DNA from: Anaerolineales bacterium
Lineage (GTDB): Bacteria > Chloroflexota > Anaerolineae > Anaerolineales > E44-bin32
Direction: 5' to 3'
DNA: 41,131 bases
NCBI GenBank assembly: GCA_037382465.1
Contig: JARRPX010000012.1
Span: 3,382-44,512 of the forward strand
In this document: in pieces, positions 1 through 7,861 of the stretch
Position numbering within the stretch: position 1 is the first letter of the stretch
Layout of the letters: each line of letters starts with the position of its first letter
Translations under genes and position numbers: made by a program
The notes under the pieces: generated by a model
Seen by the model: the letters and a program-made list of their open reading frames with translations, nothing else
Database searches by the model: none
What the model was told of the DNA's origin: nothing

Positions 1-458
1 TGCCCAAGACGCTGCTGGCGCTGATCGCCGGGACCGTCACGGGCACCGCATTTCTGGGCATCCTGTATATCTGGTTGGGAGTCTGGCCGGGAAGGTTTCT
101 GTGGGCGGTATGGCTGCTCTTCGGCCTTGTGGCGTTGTTCTGGATCGCACTGGCCCTGGCAGTCGGATTGCGCGCCCGCAGCTACATGCCCGGGGCGATT
201 GGAGCCGTGTTGGGCGCGCTGATCGTGTTTTTCGTCAGCGGGGGTCTGAATCTATGGCGCTGGAATGCCCACAACGTCAATTGGTTCTCGTGGCTCTTTC
301 CCTACATCTACGCCGTCGATCCCCTGCGGGACATGATCCTTTTCAATGCCTGGCCTGTCGATTGGAACTCGGCGCTGTCGATCACGGGCGCATTTGCTGT
401 AGTTTCATTGGCAGCAGGCTGGAGCTTCAGCGCGCACAGAATTCGACGATTGGGATGA
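1..458 (+). CDS. ABC-2 type transporter permease, C-terminal part (5' truncated)
   Basis: The reading frame is open from the window edge (first full codon at base 3) to a TGA at 456-458, so the N-terminal part lies outside the window. The visible ~151 residues contain about four hydrophobic segments. A soluble motif near the end (sequence around YAVDPLRDMILF) is typical of the last periplasmic/extracellular loop of ABC-2 permeases, followed by a final membrane helix and a basic tail. By family it would be the membrane subunit of an ABC exporter whose ATPase should lie upstream, outside the window. It converges on the SGNH gene with only 23 bp between the stop codons. Substrate unknown. Confidence 0.7.
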   Translation, partial: PKTLLALIAGTVTGTAFLGILYIWLGVWPGRFLWAVWLLFGLVALFWIALALAVGLRARSYMPGAIGAVLGALIVFFVSGGLNLWRWNAHNVNWFSWLFPYIYAVDPLRDMILFNAWPVDWNSALSITGAFAVVSLAAGWSFSAHRIRRLG

Positions 459-481
459 ATATAAATCCCCCGATTCCAGTT

Positions 482-1615
482 TCAATCTTTGTCAACAAGT
501 CCAGCACGGATCAGGAATTCGAGGATTTCATTCGCCGCAAGCTCGTGACCAGCCACGTTCCAATGCCCATCGGCCGGGAAATAGAGCATTTCGCCCGCAA
601 GCGCTCTTTCGCGAAACGCGGGCAATAAATCCACGAAGTAGATGCCCCGCACATCACAGAAATCCGCCAGTCTTTGTGCGACGTTATTGAGTTGCGTCAC
701 ATCCACGTCCGGCATTACGTCTTCTAGATATGGCCAATAAACGTGTTCACGATTGGGGATAAAGACCACCACCAGACTGGCCTCGTGCCTGGAAGCAAGA
801 TCGGCAGCATCCTCGAGTGCAGCTTCGGTCAACTCCCAACCGCGCTGCACCTGCGGATCTTCCGGATCGGTCATTTGCCAAGCATAGGTGCCATAACGCA
901 AATACATTCCGTCTTCGTCATACTCCCCGGAACCGGAATCTGGTAGCAGGAACAGCTCGGGATTGACCAAGGCAGCAAAGAATTGGAAGCTGCGTAAACT
1001 GAAGGGGAATGGCAGCTCAGCATTCTTGGACACACCTTCAGGCGTCCACTCGAGGTAATTGGATGCACCGGAGAGCCGAAAATCTTGTGCAGCGGTGCTT
1101 TCGGGCAGATCATTGCCGAAGAAAGTCCAGATCCAGACGTGTGTCTCCAGCGGAATGGCGTACCGGCGAATGGCGGAAGGATAGACGTATGAATTCCACC
1201 CCGCCCAACCGAGGTTTGCCACGCGCAGGCCGCTTTGCGTTTCCAAACGCTTGGGCCAGCTTTCCTCCATGGCAACCCCAAAACCGAAGGTGAAGGAATC
1301 TCCGATTGCAGCGATATCATAACTGCCCGTGAAAGCTTCATCTCGCAATCCGTCCGCATTGGTCTGCACACGAAAACTAAATTCGGGATGCCCCGTGATC
1401 AACGTATCCTGGTTGGGTTTCAGGTGCAGCAGCAGCTCGGAATCCGGCTCCCAAATAGATTCCAATTTTTCGATCAAGGAGAATCGGTTGGGCACCGGCA
1501 GAATACGCAGCGCGATTTCGAGGCATATCAACGCAAGTAGGATACCAAAGAGAATCAGCAGAAAACGGGATAGCACATATCGCAGGAGTTTACGGGTGGA
1601 GTTTCCGGACTTCAT
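482..1615 (-). CDS. Membrane-anchored SGNH/GDSL hydrolase-like protein (AlgX/AlgJ-like)
   Basis: 377 residues. An N-terminal membrane helix (about 13-37) is followed by an extracytoplasmic SGNH fold. Block I is GDSFTFGFG with Ser107, block III is GND at 167-169, and the C-terminal catalytic pair is the Asp-x-His of PADGHWN (D349/H351), followed by a GH dipeptide. That DxHW arrangement is typical of AlgX/AlgJ/DHHW-type O-acyltransferases or esterases acting on polysaccharides. The gene is the last of a tight minus-strand cassette (18 bp after the carbamoyltransferase stop), so it probably modifies the same cell-surface glycan or secondary metabolite. The Shine-Dalgarno is weak (GAGAGT close to ATG), so the start is likely but not certain. 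Confidence 0.75.
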   Translation of the reverse strand: MKSGNSTRKLLRYVLSRFLLILFGILLALICLEIALRILPVPNRFSLIEKLESIWEPDSELLLHLKPNQDTLITGHPEFSFRVQTNADGLRDEAFTGSYDIAAIGDSFTFGFGVAMEESWPKRLETQSGLRVANLGWAGWNSYVYPSAIRRYAIPLETHVWIWTFFGNDLPESTAAQDFRLSGASNYLEWTPEGVSKNAELPFPFSLRSFQFFAALVNPELFLLPDSGSGEYDEDGMYLRYGTYAWQMTDPEDPQVQRGWELTEAALEDAADLASRHEASLVVVFIPNREHVYWPYLEDVMPDVDVTQLNNVAQRLADFCDVRGIYFVDLLPAFRERALAGEMLYFPADGHWNVAGHELAANEILEFLIRAGLVDKD

Positions 1616-1633
1616 ACTCTCAGCTTTTTACGC

Positions 1634-3430
1634 TCACTTCTTGCGGACGATGCAATCTTCAATGTAGAGACTGTCGATCCCAGACCGTTGGAAGGTGTTG
1701 AGGGCATCCTCTGGAGATGCCACGATCGGTTCTCCGCGCAGGTTGAAGGATGTGTTCAGCAGAACGGGTACTCCGGTCTCCTCGGCGAAGCGTTCGACCA
1801 AACGGTAGTAGCGCGGGTTCCATTCCATGCGAATCGTCTGCAGCCGGCCTGAGCCGCCTGCGTGAGTCACAGCGGGAATAGCCGCTCGTTTCTCTTCGAT
1901 CACAGGAAAGACCATGAGCATGTAGCGCAAAGGATAGTGCCGTTTTGGCTCCGTCAGACCCTCATAGAATTCAGCGGCGCGTTCTTCGAGCACCACCGGC
2001 GCGAAGGGCCGGAATGGTTCCCGGAATTTGATCTTGGTATTAACGATCTCCTTCATATCCGCACGACGCGGATCGGCCAATATGGAACGGTTTCCCAATG
2101 CGCGCGGTCCCCACTCAAAGCGGCCCTGATAGATACTGATCACCTTTCCTGCCATCAAATCCTGTAACATCGCCGCGATCATCGCTTCCTCATCATTCAC
2201 CCGTTCGAATCGAACAGAAGCGTTTTCCAGGCGATCATGTACATCATCCGGGGAGTAGCCCTTGCCCCAATAACTGTGCTCCTGCACAAATTTCCGCCTC
2301 TTTCCCAATAAAACATGGTAGACGTATAAGGCTGCGCCCAGCGCGCCACCCGAATCGCCGGCCGCAGGTTGTATCCAAACCTCCTCGAAAGGCGTCTCTC
2401 GGAGCAGACGGCCGTTCGCCACGCTGTTCAATGCCACACCTCCGGCCATGCACAGTCGTTTTGATCCGGTACGCTCGTGAAGGTTTCGGGCAATACTGAG
2501 CAGTGTTTCCTCGGTCACGTGCTGAATGCTGGCGGCGATGTCCGCATAATACTGGTTTTTTCGCGCGACCTCCTCGTCCCAATCCGGATGATCGCGTTTC
2601 GGATGCGTTGTCGGTGTGAAGAAGACGGAATCGTGCACCCGTGGCGTGCCAAACAGCCGTTCGAAGCGGTTGTTGAAAGTGCGCGAAGAGGAATGATGGT
2701 AGCTGAAATAATCCATGTTGAGACGAAAACCACCATCAACTGAGACCTCGAGCAGCTTGTAGATGTCCTCCACCCGGTTTGCGCGCCCGTAGGGCGCCAT
2801 GCCCATTACTTTATATTCTCCGTTATTAACCCGAAAACCGAGGAATGCGGTGAAAGCCGAATATAAGAGGCCGAGTGAATGTGGAAAGCGAGTTTCAGAA
2901 AACAGTGTGATTTCATTGCAGCCTTTGCCATCCCAGCAAGCGCGGCCTTTGCCTACGCTTGTCGTGGTCCATTCACCAACGCCATCGACGGTAAGGATGG
3001 CTGCCTCTTCGTAAGGAGAAGCAAAGAAGGCACTTGCGGCATGGGAAAGATGGTGCTCGACGAAAAGCACCTTCTCTTCGGGAATACCGAGGAATTTCGC
3101 CAGCGCCCCCTTGATCCACAGTTTTTCATCGAACCAGGCGATCATCGCTTCGCCAAAAGTCTTCCAAGAATTGGGGAATGTGCCCAGGCAGGACATCAGA
3201 ATACGTTCGAATTTAAGCAGCGGTTTCTCGTAGAAAACTACGTAGTCCAGGTCGCGGCCGCTGATCCCCGCCTGCCGCAAACAAAATTCGATCGCAGAAA
3301 CGGGAAACCCATAATCATGCTTGCGGCGGCTGAAACGCTCCTCCTCGGCCGCAGCGACGAGGTTACCTTCTTTCAACAAGGCAGCGGCAGAATCATGATA
3401 GAAGCAGGATACGCCGAGAATGATCATCAA
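1634..3430 (-). CDS. O-carbamoyltransferase, NodU/CmcH (SxtI-like) family
   Basis: 598 residues, the normal length for the family. The N-terminal Kae1/YrdC-like ATPase half starts with ILGVSCFYHDSAAAL and carries the metal-binding HHLSH motif (residues 126-130). The C-terminal half has the family hallmarks GPRALGNRSILADPR and NTSFNLRGEPIV. These enzymes use carbamoyl phosphate and ATP to make a carbamoyl-adenylate and transfer the carbamoyl group to a hydroxyl of a sugar, antibiotic or toxin. The start ATG overlaps the stop of the preceding SxtJ-like gene by 4 bp (ATGA), so translation is coupled. The substrate cannot be read from sequence; the neighbouring SGNH protein suggests a glycan or glycolipid. 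Confidence 0.9.
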   Translation of the reverse strand: MMIILGVSCFYHDSAAALLKEGNLVAAAEEERFSRRKHDYGFPVSAIEFCLRQAGISGRDLDYVVFYEKPLLKFERILMSCLGTFPNSWKTFGEAMIAWFDEKLWIKGALAKFLGIPEEKVLFVEHHLSHAASAFFASPYEEAAILTVDGVGEWTTTSVGKGRACWDGKGCNEITLFSETRFPHSLGLLYSAFTAFLGFRVNNGEYKVMGMAPYGRANRVEDIYKLLEVSVDGGFRLNMDYFSYHHSSSRTFNNRFERLFGTPRVHDSVFFTPTTHPKRDHPDWDEEVARKNQYYADIAASIQHVTEETLLSIARNLHERTGSKRLCMAGGVALNSVANGRLLRETPFEEVWIQPAAGDSGGALGAALYVYHVLLGKRRKFVQEHSYWGKGYSPDDVHDRLENASVRFERVNDEEAMIAAMLQDLMAGKVISIYQGRFEWGPRALGNRSILADPRRADMKEIVNTKIKFREPFRPFAPVVLEERAAEFYEGLTEPKRHYPLRYMLMVFPVIEEKRAAIPAVTHAGGSGRLQTIRMEWNPRYYRLVERFAEETGVPVLLNTSFNLRGEPIVASPEDALNTFQRSGIDSLYIEDCIVRKK

Positions 3431-3945
3431 AATTGCCGTTGGGCTTCTTCCATGTCTGCCTGGAGTGATTCACGCTGGATCCAATAAGATGCGGGAGATG
3501 ATTCGCGTATATGCAGTGGATCGCTGAAAAGACGCAGGATGAAACCCCAGGGAGTTATCACGAAGAAGTAGAAAAGAATCAGAAGCATGCGTCCCTGATA
3601 ATTTCCCATTCTGGCCGAAAAGGACTTCCAGCCTTGCCAGGCCAAACGCCACCATACGCCAGTATGATCCGTCATGGATCGCGTTTTCTCCATCGGCTGC
3701 GATCCAAGGCGAATGCGCGTCATACAGCCAGCCAGTATCACGACAGCAGGAAGCCAGACGAGCAGCGCCAGACTTTTTCCCAAAGCTGGATACGTTATGA
3801 GTCCGAAGAAACAGAGCAGGACCAGGGTGCCGAAATCTACCAGGCCCGGCGCGGCGACTCGCCCCGATCCGGCGAAGATTGCCGCTCCGCTGGAATAGGC
3901 CATCATGATCAGAATCAAGAACAAGACGATACTCAAAATGTCCAT
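3427..3945 (-). CDS. SxtJ-like membrane protein
   Basis: 172 residues. Two N-terminal hydrophobic segments (about 3-25 and 37-68) are followed by an amphipathic linker, then a strongly hydrophobic segment ending FFVITPWGFILRLF, then a DPL...SYW motif. That C-terminal pattern (helix, Pro/Gly, RLF, DPL, SYWI.R) is what I recall for the SxtJ family, whose genes accompany NodU-type carbamoyltransferases in many bacteria, including the saxitoxin cluster. Biochemical role unknown. It probably anchors or partners the carbamoyltransferase. Stop and start overlap with the carbamoyltransferase; the gap to the upstream DUF5989 gene is 31 bp. Confidence 0.65.
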   Translation of the reverse strand: MDILSIVLFLILIMMAYSSGAAIFAGSGRVAAPGLVDFGTLVLLCFFGLITYPALGKSLALLVWLPAVVILAGCMTRIRLGSQPMEKTRSMTDHTGVWWRLAWQGWKSFSARMGNYQGRMLLILFYFFVITPWGFILRLFSDPLHIRESSPASYWIQRESLQADMEEAQRQF

Positions 3946-3976
3946 TTAGCGTCTCAAAAGAACAGCGGCGGTTAGG

Positions 3977-4162
3977 TTAGAAAAGAGTGTAGATGAAGGG
4001 CGCAATCGCCGATCCCTGGGCGAACACCAGCATCACCACCACCAGAATCAAGATGACCACCATGGGGATCAACCACCAGCGTTTTCGCTTCCATAGAAAG
4101 GTAAGCAATTCTCCGATGATTCCCATGCGGGAAAGTAGACTGCTGCGAGGTTGTTCACTCAT
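3977..4162 (-). CDS. DUF5989 / SxtK-like single-helix membrane protein
   Basis: 61 residues. A basic amphipathic stretch ending WKRKRWWLIP precedes one membrane helix and the conserved tail LVFAQGSAIAPFIYTLF, which is the signature of DUF5989/SxtK-like proteins found beside carbamoyltransferases. I prefer the ATG at 4162 because GGAGGGG lies just upstream; a TTG at 4174 would swallow the Shine-Dalgarno. First gene of the carbamoyltransferase cassette. Function unknown; the invariant association suggests a small membrane partner. Confidence 0.75.
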   Translation of the reverse strand: MSEQPRSSLLSRMGIIGELLTFLWKRKRWWLIPMVVILILVVVMLVFAQGSAIAPFIYTLF

Positions 4163-4186
4163 TCGCCCCTCCAAACATTGATGCCC

Positions 4187-4195
4187 ACTATAGCA
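4187..4195 (-). promoter_or_regulatory. Extended -10 promoter of the carbamoyltransferase cassette
   Basis: Read on the minus strand the sequence is TGCTATAGT, an extended -10 element (TGn plus TATAGT). It lies about 25 bp upstream of the DUF5989 ATG and downstream of the HlyD terminator. No good -35 is visible, which is compatible with an extended -10. Confidence 0.45.
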
Positions 4196-4230
4196 CAGTG
4201 CGGATTTCGCAGCGAACTCGACCCGTCATG

Positions 4231-4259
4231 AAAAAAAGAGCCGCCCAGGAGGGCGGCTC
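4231..4259 (-). terminator. Rho-independent terminator after the HlyD gene
   Basis: On the minus strand a 9-bp perfect stem (GAGCCGCCC / GGGCGGCTC, loop of 4) is followed by seven T residues. It lies 34 bp beyond the HlyD stop codon and separates the exporter operon from the carbamoyltransferase cassette. Confidence 0.9.
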
Positions 4260-4292
4260 CATAGTGCCGGACCACGTAGACAGCATCGAAAG

Positions 4293-5714
4293 TCATTCCG
4301 CAGCGGTCACGAACACCACATCTGCCGGCATGCCGGGTTTGAGCGAATTGCTCGAATCTTCTACCGACAAATCAACCGCGTAAACCGTTGTCTGGCGGTC
4401 TTCCTGGGTTTGCACGTTGCGCGGGGTGTACTCCGCCTGGTTTGCGATGCGTATCACGACCGCCTGGAAAGTCTGGTCGGGGAACGAATCCACGCTCACT
4501 TCGGCCTCGTCACCGATGTCGATCTGCCCGTAGCGATCCTCCGGCAGATAAACGGTGATGGTCAGACGGTCCAGCTGCCCGATGGTCATAAGCGTCATTC
4601 CCGGTACGGCCACCTCTCCGGGCTCGACGCTGCGCGTCATCACCACGCCCGACACCGCGGACTCGACGGTCAGTTTCTCGAGCTGCACTTCGAGCAAATC
4701 CAGGGCCGCCTGGGTTTGCGCCTCGGCCGTTCCGGCTTGTTCCACCGCAGCTTGCGCCTGGTTTACGGCGGCCTGCGCCACGGTCAAATTCGCTTCGGCC
4801 TGTTTGACTCCGGCCTGCGCAGCCTGCACGCGCAGCGATTCACGTCCCACCAGAAGCTGATCGCGTTGGTCCAATGCGGTCTCGTAGCGTTCGATCGCCA
4901 CAGCCAGATGGGCGCGTGCTTCGAGCACGTCCTTGGCCTCTTCCTCACTCAGCAGCGAATCGTAATCGTCCTGCGCCGCCTCCAGCTCGTCCTTCGCTTT
5001 GTCGTAGATATCGTCGATGAAATCGTCCATGTAGCTTCGATCCAACGAGGCAACCCGCCGTTCCCAGAGTTCCCGGGCCACTTCAAACGCAGCCTGCGCA
5101 TCCAACAATCGCTCTTGCGCGGCGGTCAACTTATCGGACCCCGTTGCCTTAATAACGGCCTCGTAATTGGTCCGTTCCTCCTCCAGCATTTTACTCGCCG
5201 CATCGATCTCGGCTTCAGCGCCGGCGAGGTACTCCGATTGCTCGAAATACCAGGCGGGCAGATCGAAGCTGTAGGGAAAGACCTCCGCCCAGGCCTGCGT
5301 GCGAGTGGGGGAATCCTGGGCTCGAGCGGCCGCCAGTTCCATTTCATACTGCAAGTTGGCCAATTCCACGCCCGCTTGCGCGGCTGATAACCCGGCTTTG
5401 GCCGAATCGAGCATGCTTTGCGCCGCACTCCGGCTGGCCAGTGCGGATTTGTGGGCCGCCTCGGCCTGTGCGATCTGTTGGGTCAAAGCTTCACCGTCCA
5501 TGCGGAAGAGCGCCTCGCCCGCCTGGACGGAATCGCCTTCCTCCACGAACACTTCGACCACTCGCCCCGCCAGTTCCGGCGCCACGACCACCTCGACGGC
5601 TTCGACCACTCCGGAAGCACGAAGCTGATTCGATCCGCCGCCGGAACATGCACTCAGCACTCCGCCCAACAGGATGATACCGATCATTAGCCAATGGATT
5701 CGTTTTTCACGCAT
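4293..5714 (-). CDS. HlyD-family membrane-fusion lipoprotein (YbhG-like)
   Basis: 473 residues. A lipoprotein signal peptide ends in lipobox LSAC (Cys23). Then come a biotinyl-lipoyl half, a very long Ala/Glu/Gln-rich coiled-coil hairpin (about 75-335), the second lipoyl half, and a beta-barrel domain with the usual ESAVSGVV and EPGEV motifs. It is longer than most HlyD adaptors because of the coiled coil. Last gene of the exporter operon, 59 bp after the second ATPase, with a strong AGGAGG Shine-Dalgarno. In a single-membrane cell it would sit on the outer face of the membrane and extend the ABC exporter. No TolC-like partner is in the window. Confidence 0.88.
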   Translation of the reverse strand: MREKRIHWLMIGIILLGGVLSACSGGGSNQLRASGVVEAVEVVVAPELAGRVVEVFVEEGDSVQAGEALFRMDGEALTQQIAQAEAAHKSALASRSAAQSMLDSAKAGLSAAQAGVELANLQYEMELAAARAQDSPTRTQAWAEVFPYSFDLPAWYFEQSEYLAGAEAEIDAASKMLEEERTNYEAVIKATGSDKLTAAQERLLDAQAAFEVARELWERRVASLDRSYMDDFIDDIYDKAKDELEAAQDDYDSLLSEEEAKDVLEARAHLAVAIERYETALDQRDQLLVGRESLRVQAAQAGVKQAEANLTVAQAAVNQAQAAVEQAGTAEAQTQAALDLLEVQLEKLTVESAVSGVVMTRSVEPGEVAVPGMTLMTIGQLDRLTITVYLPEDRYGQIDIGDEAEVSVDSFPDQTFQAVVIRIANQAEYTPRNVQTQEDRQTTVYAVDLSVEDSSNSLKPGMPADVVFVTAAE

Positions 5715-5773
5715 GTAAACCTCCTGCTTTCAAACTCGACGGAGATGGATCTCCGATCGAGCCAACTTTTCCA

Positions 5774-6721
5774 TCAACGCATACTGGCGATAAATACGTC
5801 TTCCAGCGAGGGCTCGACGACCGTGATCGTGCCCGGGTCGATGCTTGCCCCGCGCAGTTCCTTCCGGATGGCCTTCTCACTCGCCTGCACGTCGGCTACC
5901 GTCACGTGGAGCAGTGATCCGTATAATTCCACACTTTCCAGCGCCAACTTGCCGGATTCCTGTGCCGCACGCAGTACCTTGACCGCTCGTTCGGCGTCCG
6001 CAGGCGCGATCTCCAGAACCTGGCCGCGCATCATGCTTTCCTTGATCGATCTCGGCGAGCCGCGTGCGATGATCTTGCCGCGCTGGAGGAAAGCCAGACG
6101 GTGGCAGTGTTCCGCCTCATCCATGTAATGGGTGGTGACGAAGACCGTCACGCCCTGGACGATCAAATCGTAGAGCAAATCCCAAAACGCCCGCCGCGAT
6201 ACCGGATCGACGCCGGCCGTCGGTTCATCCAGGAAGACCAGTTCGGGACGGTGAAGGATCGCCGCGCTCAGCGCCAAACGCTGGCGCCAGCCGCCGGAAA
6301 GTTCGCGCGTTTTCGAGTGCTCGTGCTCCTCCAGCCCGGCCATCTTCAGGGCTGTCTGGATGCGCTCTTCCAATTCCGCATTGGAAAGCCCGTAGACCTT
6401 GCCGTAGAAAGTGAGATTGTGGCGCACGGTGAGATCGTTGTACAGGCTGAAACGCTGGGACATGTAACCCACCCGGCTCCGAATGCGTTCCGGGTGCTCG
6501 AGCACCGGCACCCCCAGCACCTGCACCGTGCCCTGGGTGGGCTTCAACAAACCGAGCATCATACGAATCGTGGTCGTTTTTCCCGAGCCATTGGGGCCTA
6601 GGAATCCGAAGATTTCCCCACGATGCACCTCGAAATCGATCCCATCGACTGCGGTGAAATCACCGAACTGTTTGGTCAAGTCCCGGGCGATGATCGCCCT
6701 GTTGTTGTCCTTCGTATTCAT
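5774..6721 (-). CDS. ABC exporter ATP-binding protein (YbhF half, consensus site)
   Basis: 315 residues from the ATG at 6721, which lies 5 bp after the stop of the upstream permease; the frame continues upstream but that part overlaps the permease gene. All ATPase motifs are intact: Walker A GPNGSGKT, Q-loop, signature LSGGWRQRL, Walker B LVFLDEPTAGVDP and switch histidine in TTHYMDEAEHC. A C-terminal ~90-residue regulatory domain ends with EPSLEDVFIA, as in CcmA/DrrA-type ATPases. It energises export together with the two ABC-2 permeases. In E. coli the two ATPase halves are fused in YbhF; here they are separate genes at opposite ends of the permease pair. Confidence 0.92.
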   Translation of the reverse strand: MNTKDNNRAIIARDLTKQFGDFTAVDGIDFEVHRGEIFGFLGPNGSGKTTTIRMMLGLLKPTQGTVQVLGVPVLEHPERIRSRVGYMSQRFSLYNDLTVRHNLTFYGKVYGLSNAELEERIQTALKMAGLEEHEHSKTRELSGGWRQRLALSAAILHRPELVFLDEPTAGVDPVSRRAFWDLLYDLIVQGVTVFVTTHYMDEAEHCHRLAFLQRGKIIARGSPRSIKESMMRGQVLEIAPADAERAVKVLRAAQESGKLALESVELYGSLLHVTVADVQASEKAIRKELRGASIDPGTITVVEPSLEDVFIASMR

Positions 6722-6726
6722 CTCGA

Positions 6727-7851
6727 TCAACTCAATGCACGCCGTACGTAGCGCAGCGAAACGGTTCCAATGACCACGCCTAACAATAGAAGCGCAATCA
6801 GGTTGGGCCACAATACTTGCAGATTGGCACCCTTGAGCATGATGCCGCGCACAATCGCCAACCAGTGTTGGGCAGGAATGAATTGAGCGACGCCCTGCAG
6901 GAACTTGGGCATCGACTCGACCGGTGCGGCGTAGCCCGTAAACATGAAGTCGACCATTCCTATGATCATCACCAGCAGGAAAGCCTGATGTTGGCTGCGC
7001 GAAAATACTGAAATCGCCAAGCCCTTGGCCAATTCGACGAACAAGTAACCCAGGGCAAGGAATAACAATAACGGCAGCGAGCCGCGGATCGGCACCTTGA
7101 AGACAAAATGCACCATGTTGAGCATCAAGACGAAATCGAAAAAGCCGATCAGAATGACCGGAATGGATTTGCCGATGATGATCTCCAACGAAGTGAACGG
7201 CATCACCAGCAGTTGTTCAAGCGTGCCCAGTTCTCGTTCGCGCGAGAAGGACAGGGCAGCGAAGAGCAGCACCGTAAACTCCAGCATCAAAGCCAACTCT
7301 GCCGGCGTGGTGTAATAGGCTTCGTTGAACGATTCGTTGTACCAGGTGCGCACGCTGAAATCGAATCCGGCGAATTCCTCCGCATCGATCCCCAGGCGCT
7401 TGACGGCAATCTCCTGCCCCATCTCGCGTGCAAGCCCTTCCACAGCGCGCAACGCCGCCGTGGCCGGCGTGCTTTCGGCGCCGTTGAGCAGCACCGCCAG
7501 GATGGGAATCTGGTTGGCGGAAGCCATCTTCTCCGAGAAATCGGGTGGGATGATCACGGCGGCGTAAATATTGCCTTGCACCATGGCTTCACGGATGGGC
7601 GCCTCATCATAGACCAGCGCATCCAGGGTGAACGTACCGGTGTTCTCCAGGGCCGTAATCACCCGACGGCTTGCCGCTGACTGGTCTTCGTCTAAAACCA
7701 TCAAAGGCAAATTGGTCATCGGGCGCGATGTCGCCCATCCCACGAGGGTCAATTCCATTACGCCGCCAATCAACATAAACGCCGGCATCCACCAATCGTA
7801 GCGCAGGTGATAGAACTCTTTGACCGCCAATGCCCAAATTCGACGAAACAT
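6727..7851 (-). CDS. ABC-2 permease (YbhR/YbhS-like), second of pair
   Basis: 374 residues. The N-terminal motif AVKEFYHLRYD precedes the first membrane helix. A large extracytoplasmic domain (about 45-175) follows, then five hydrophobic segments with the conserved loop SFSRERELGTLEQLLVMPF between helices 2 and 3. This is the ABC2_membrane_3 architecture. The gene lies 10 bp after the first permease and 5 bp before the second ATPase. It would heterodimerise with the product of 7862-8995. Substrates of this family are cationic drugs, dyes or lipids; nothing in the sequence fixes the substrate here. Confidence 0.9.
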   Translation of the reverse strand: MFRRIWALAVKEFYHLRYDWWMPAFMLIGGVMELTLVGWATSRPMTNLPLMVLDEDQSAASRRVITALENTGTFTLDALVYDEAPIREAMVQGNIYAAVIIPPDFSEKMASANQIPILAVLLNGAESTPATAALRAVEGLAREMGQEIAVKRLGIDAEEFAGFDFSVRTWYNESFNEAYYTTPAELALMLEFTVLLFAALSFSRERELGTLEQLLVMPFTSLEIIIGKSIPVILIGFFDFVLMLNMVHFVFKVPIRGSLPLLLFLALGYLFVELAKGLAISVFSRSQHQAFLLVMIIGMVDFMFTGYAAPVESMPKFLQGVAQFIPAQHWLAIVRGIMLKGANLQVLWPNLIALLLLGVVIGTVSLRYVRRALS

Positions 7852-7861
7852 GCTTACCTCG

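Noticed and set aside
482-4162. Saxitoxin-type biosynthesis
   Set aside because: Only the carbamoyltransferase module is shared; no polyketide synthase, amidinotransferase or other sxt core genes are present.
4410-5387. 325-residue plus-strand frame opposite the HlyD gene
   Set aside because: Low-complexity antisense frame created by the Ala/Glu/Gln-rich coiled coil; the minus-strand HlyD has signal peptide, domains and a ribosome site.
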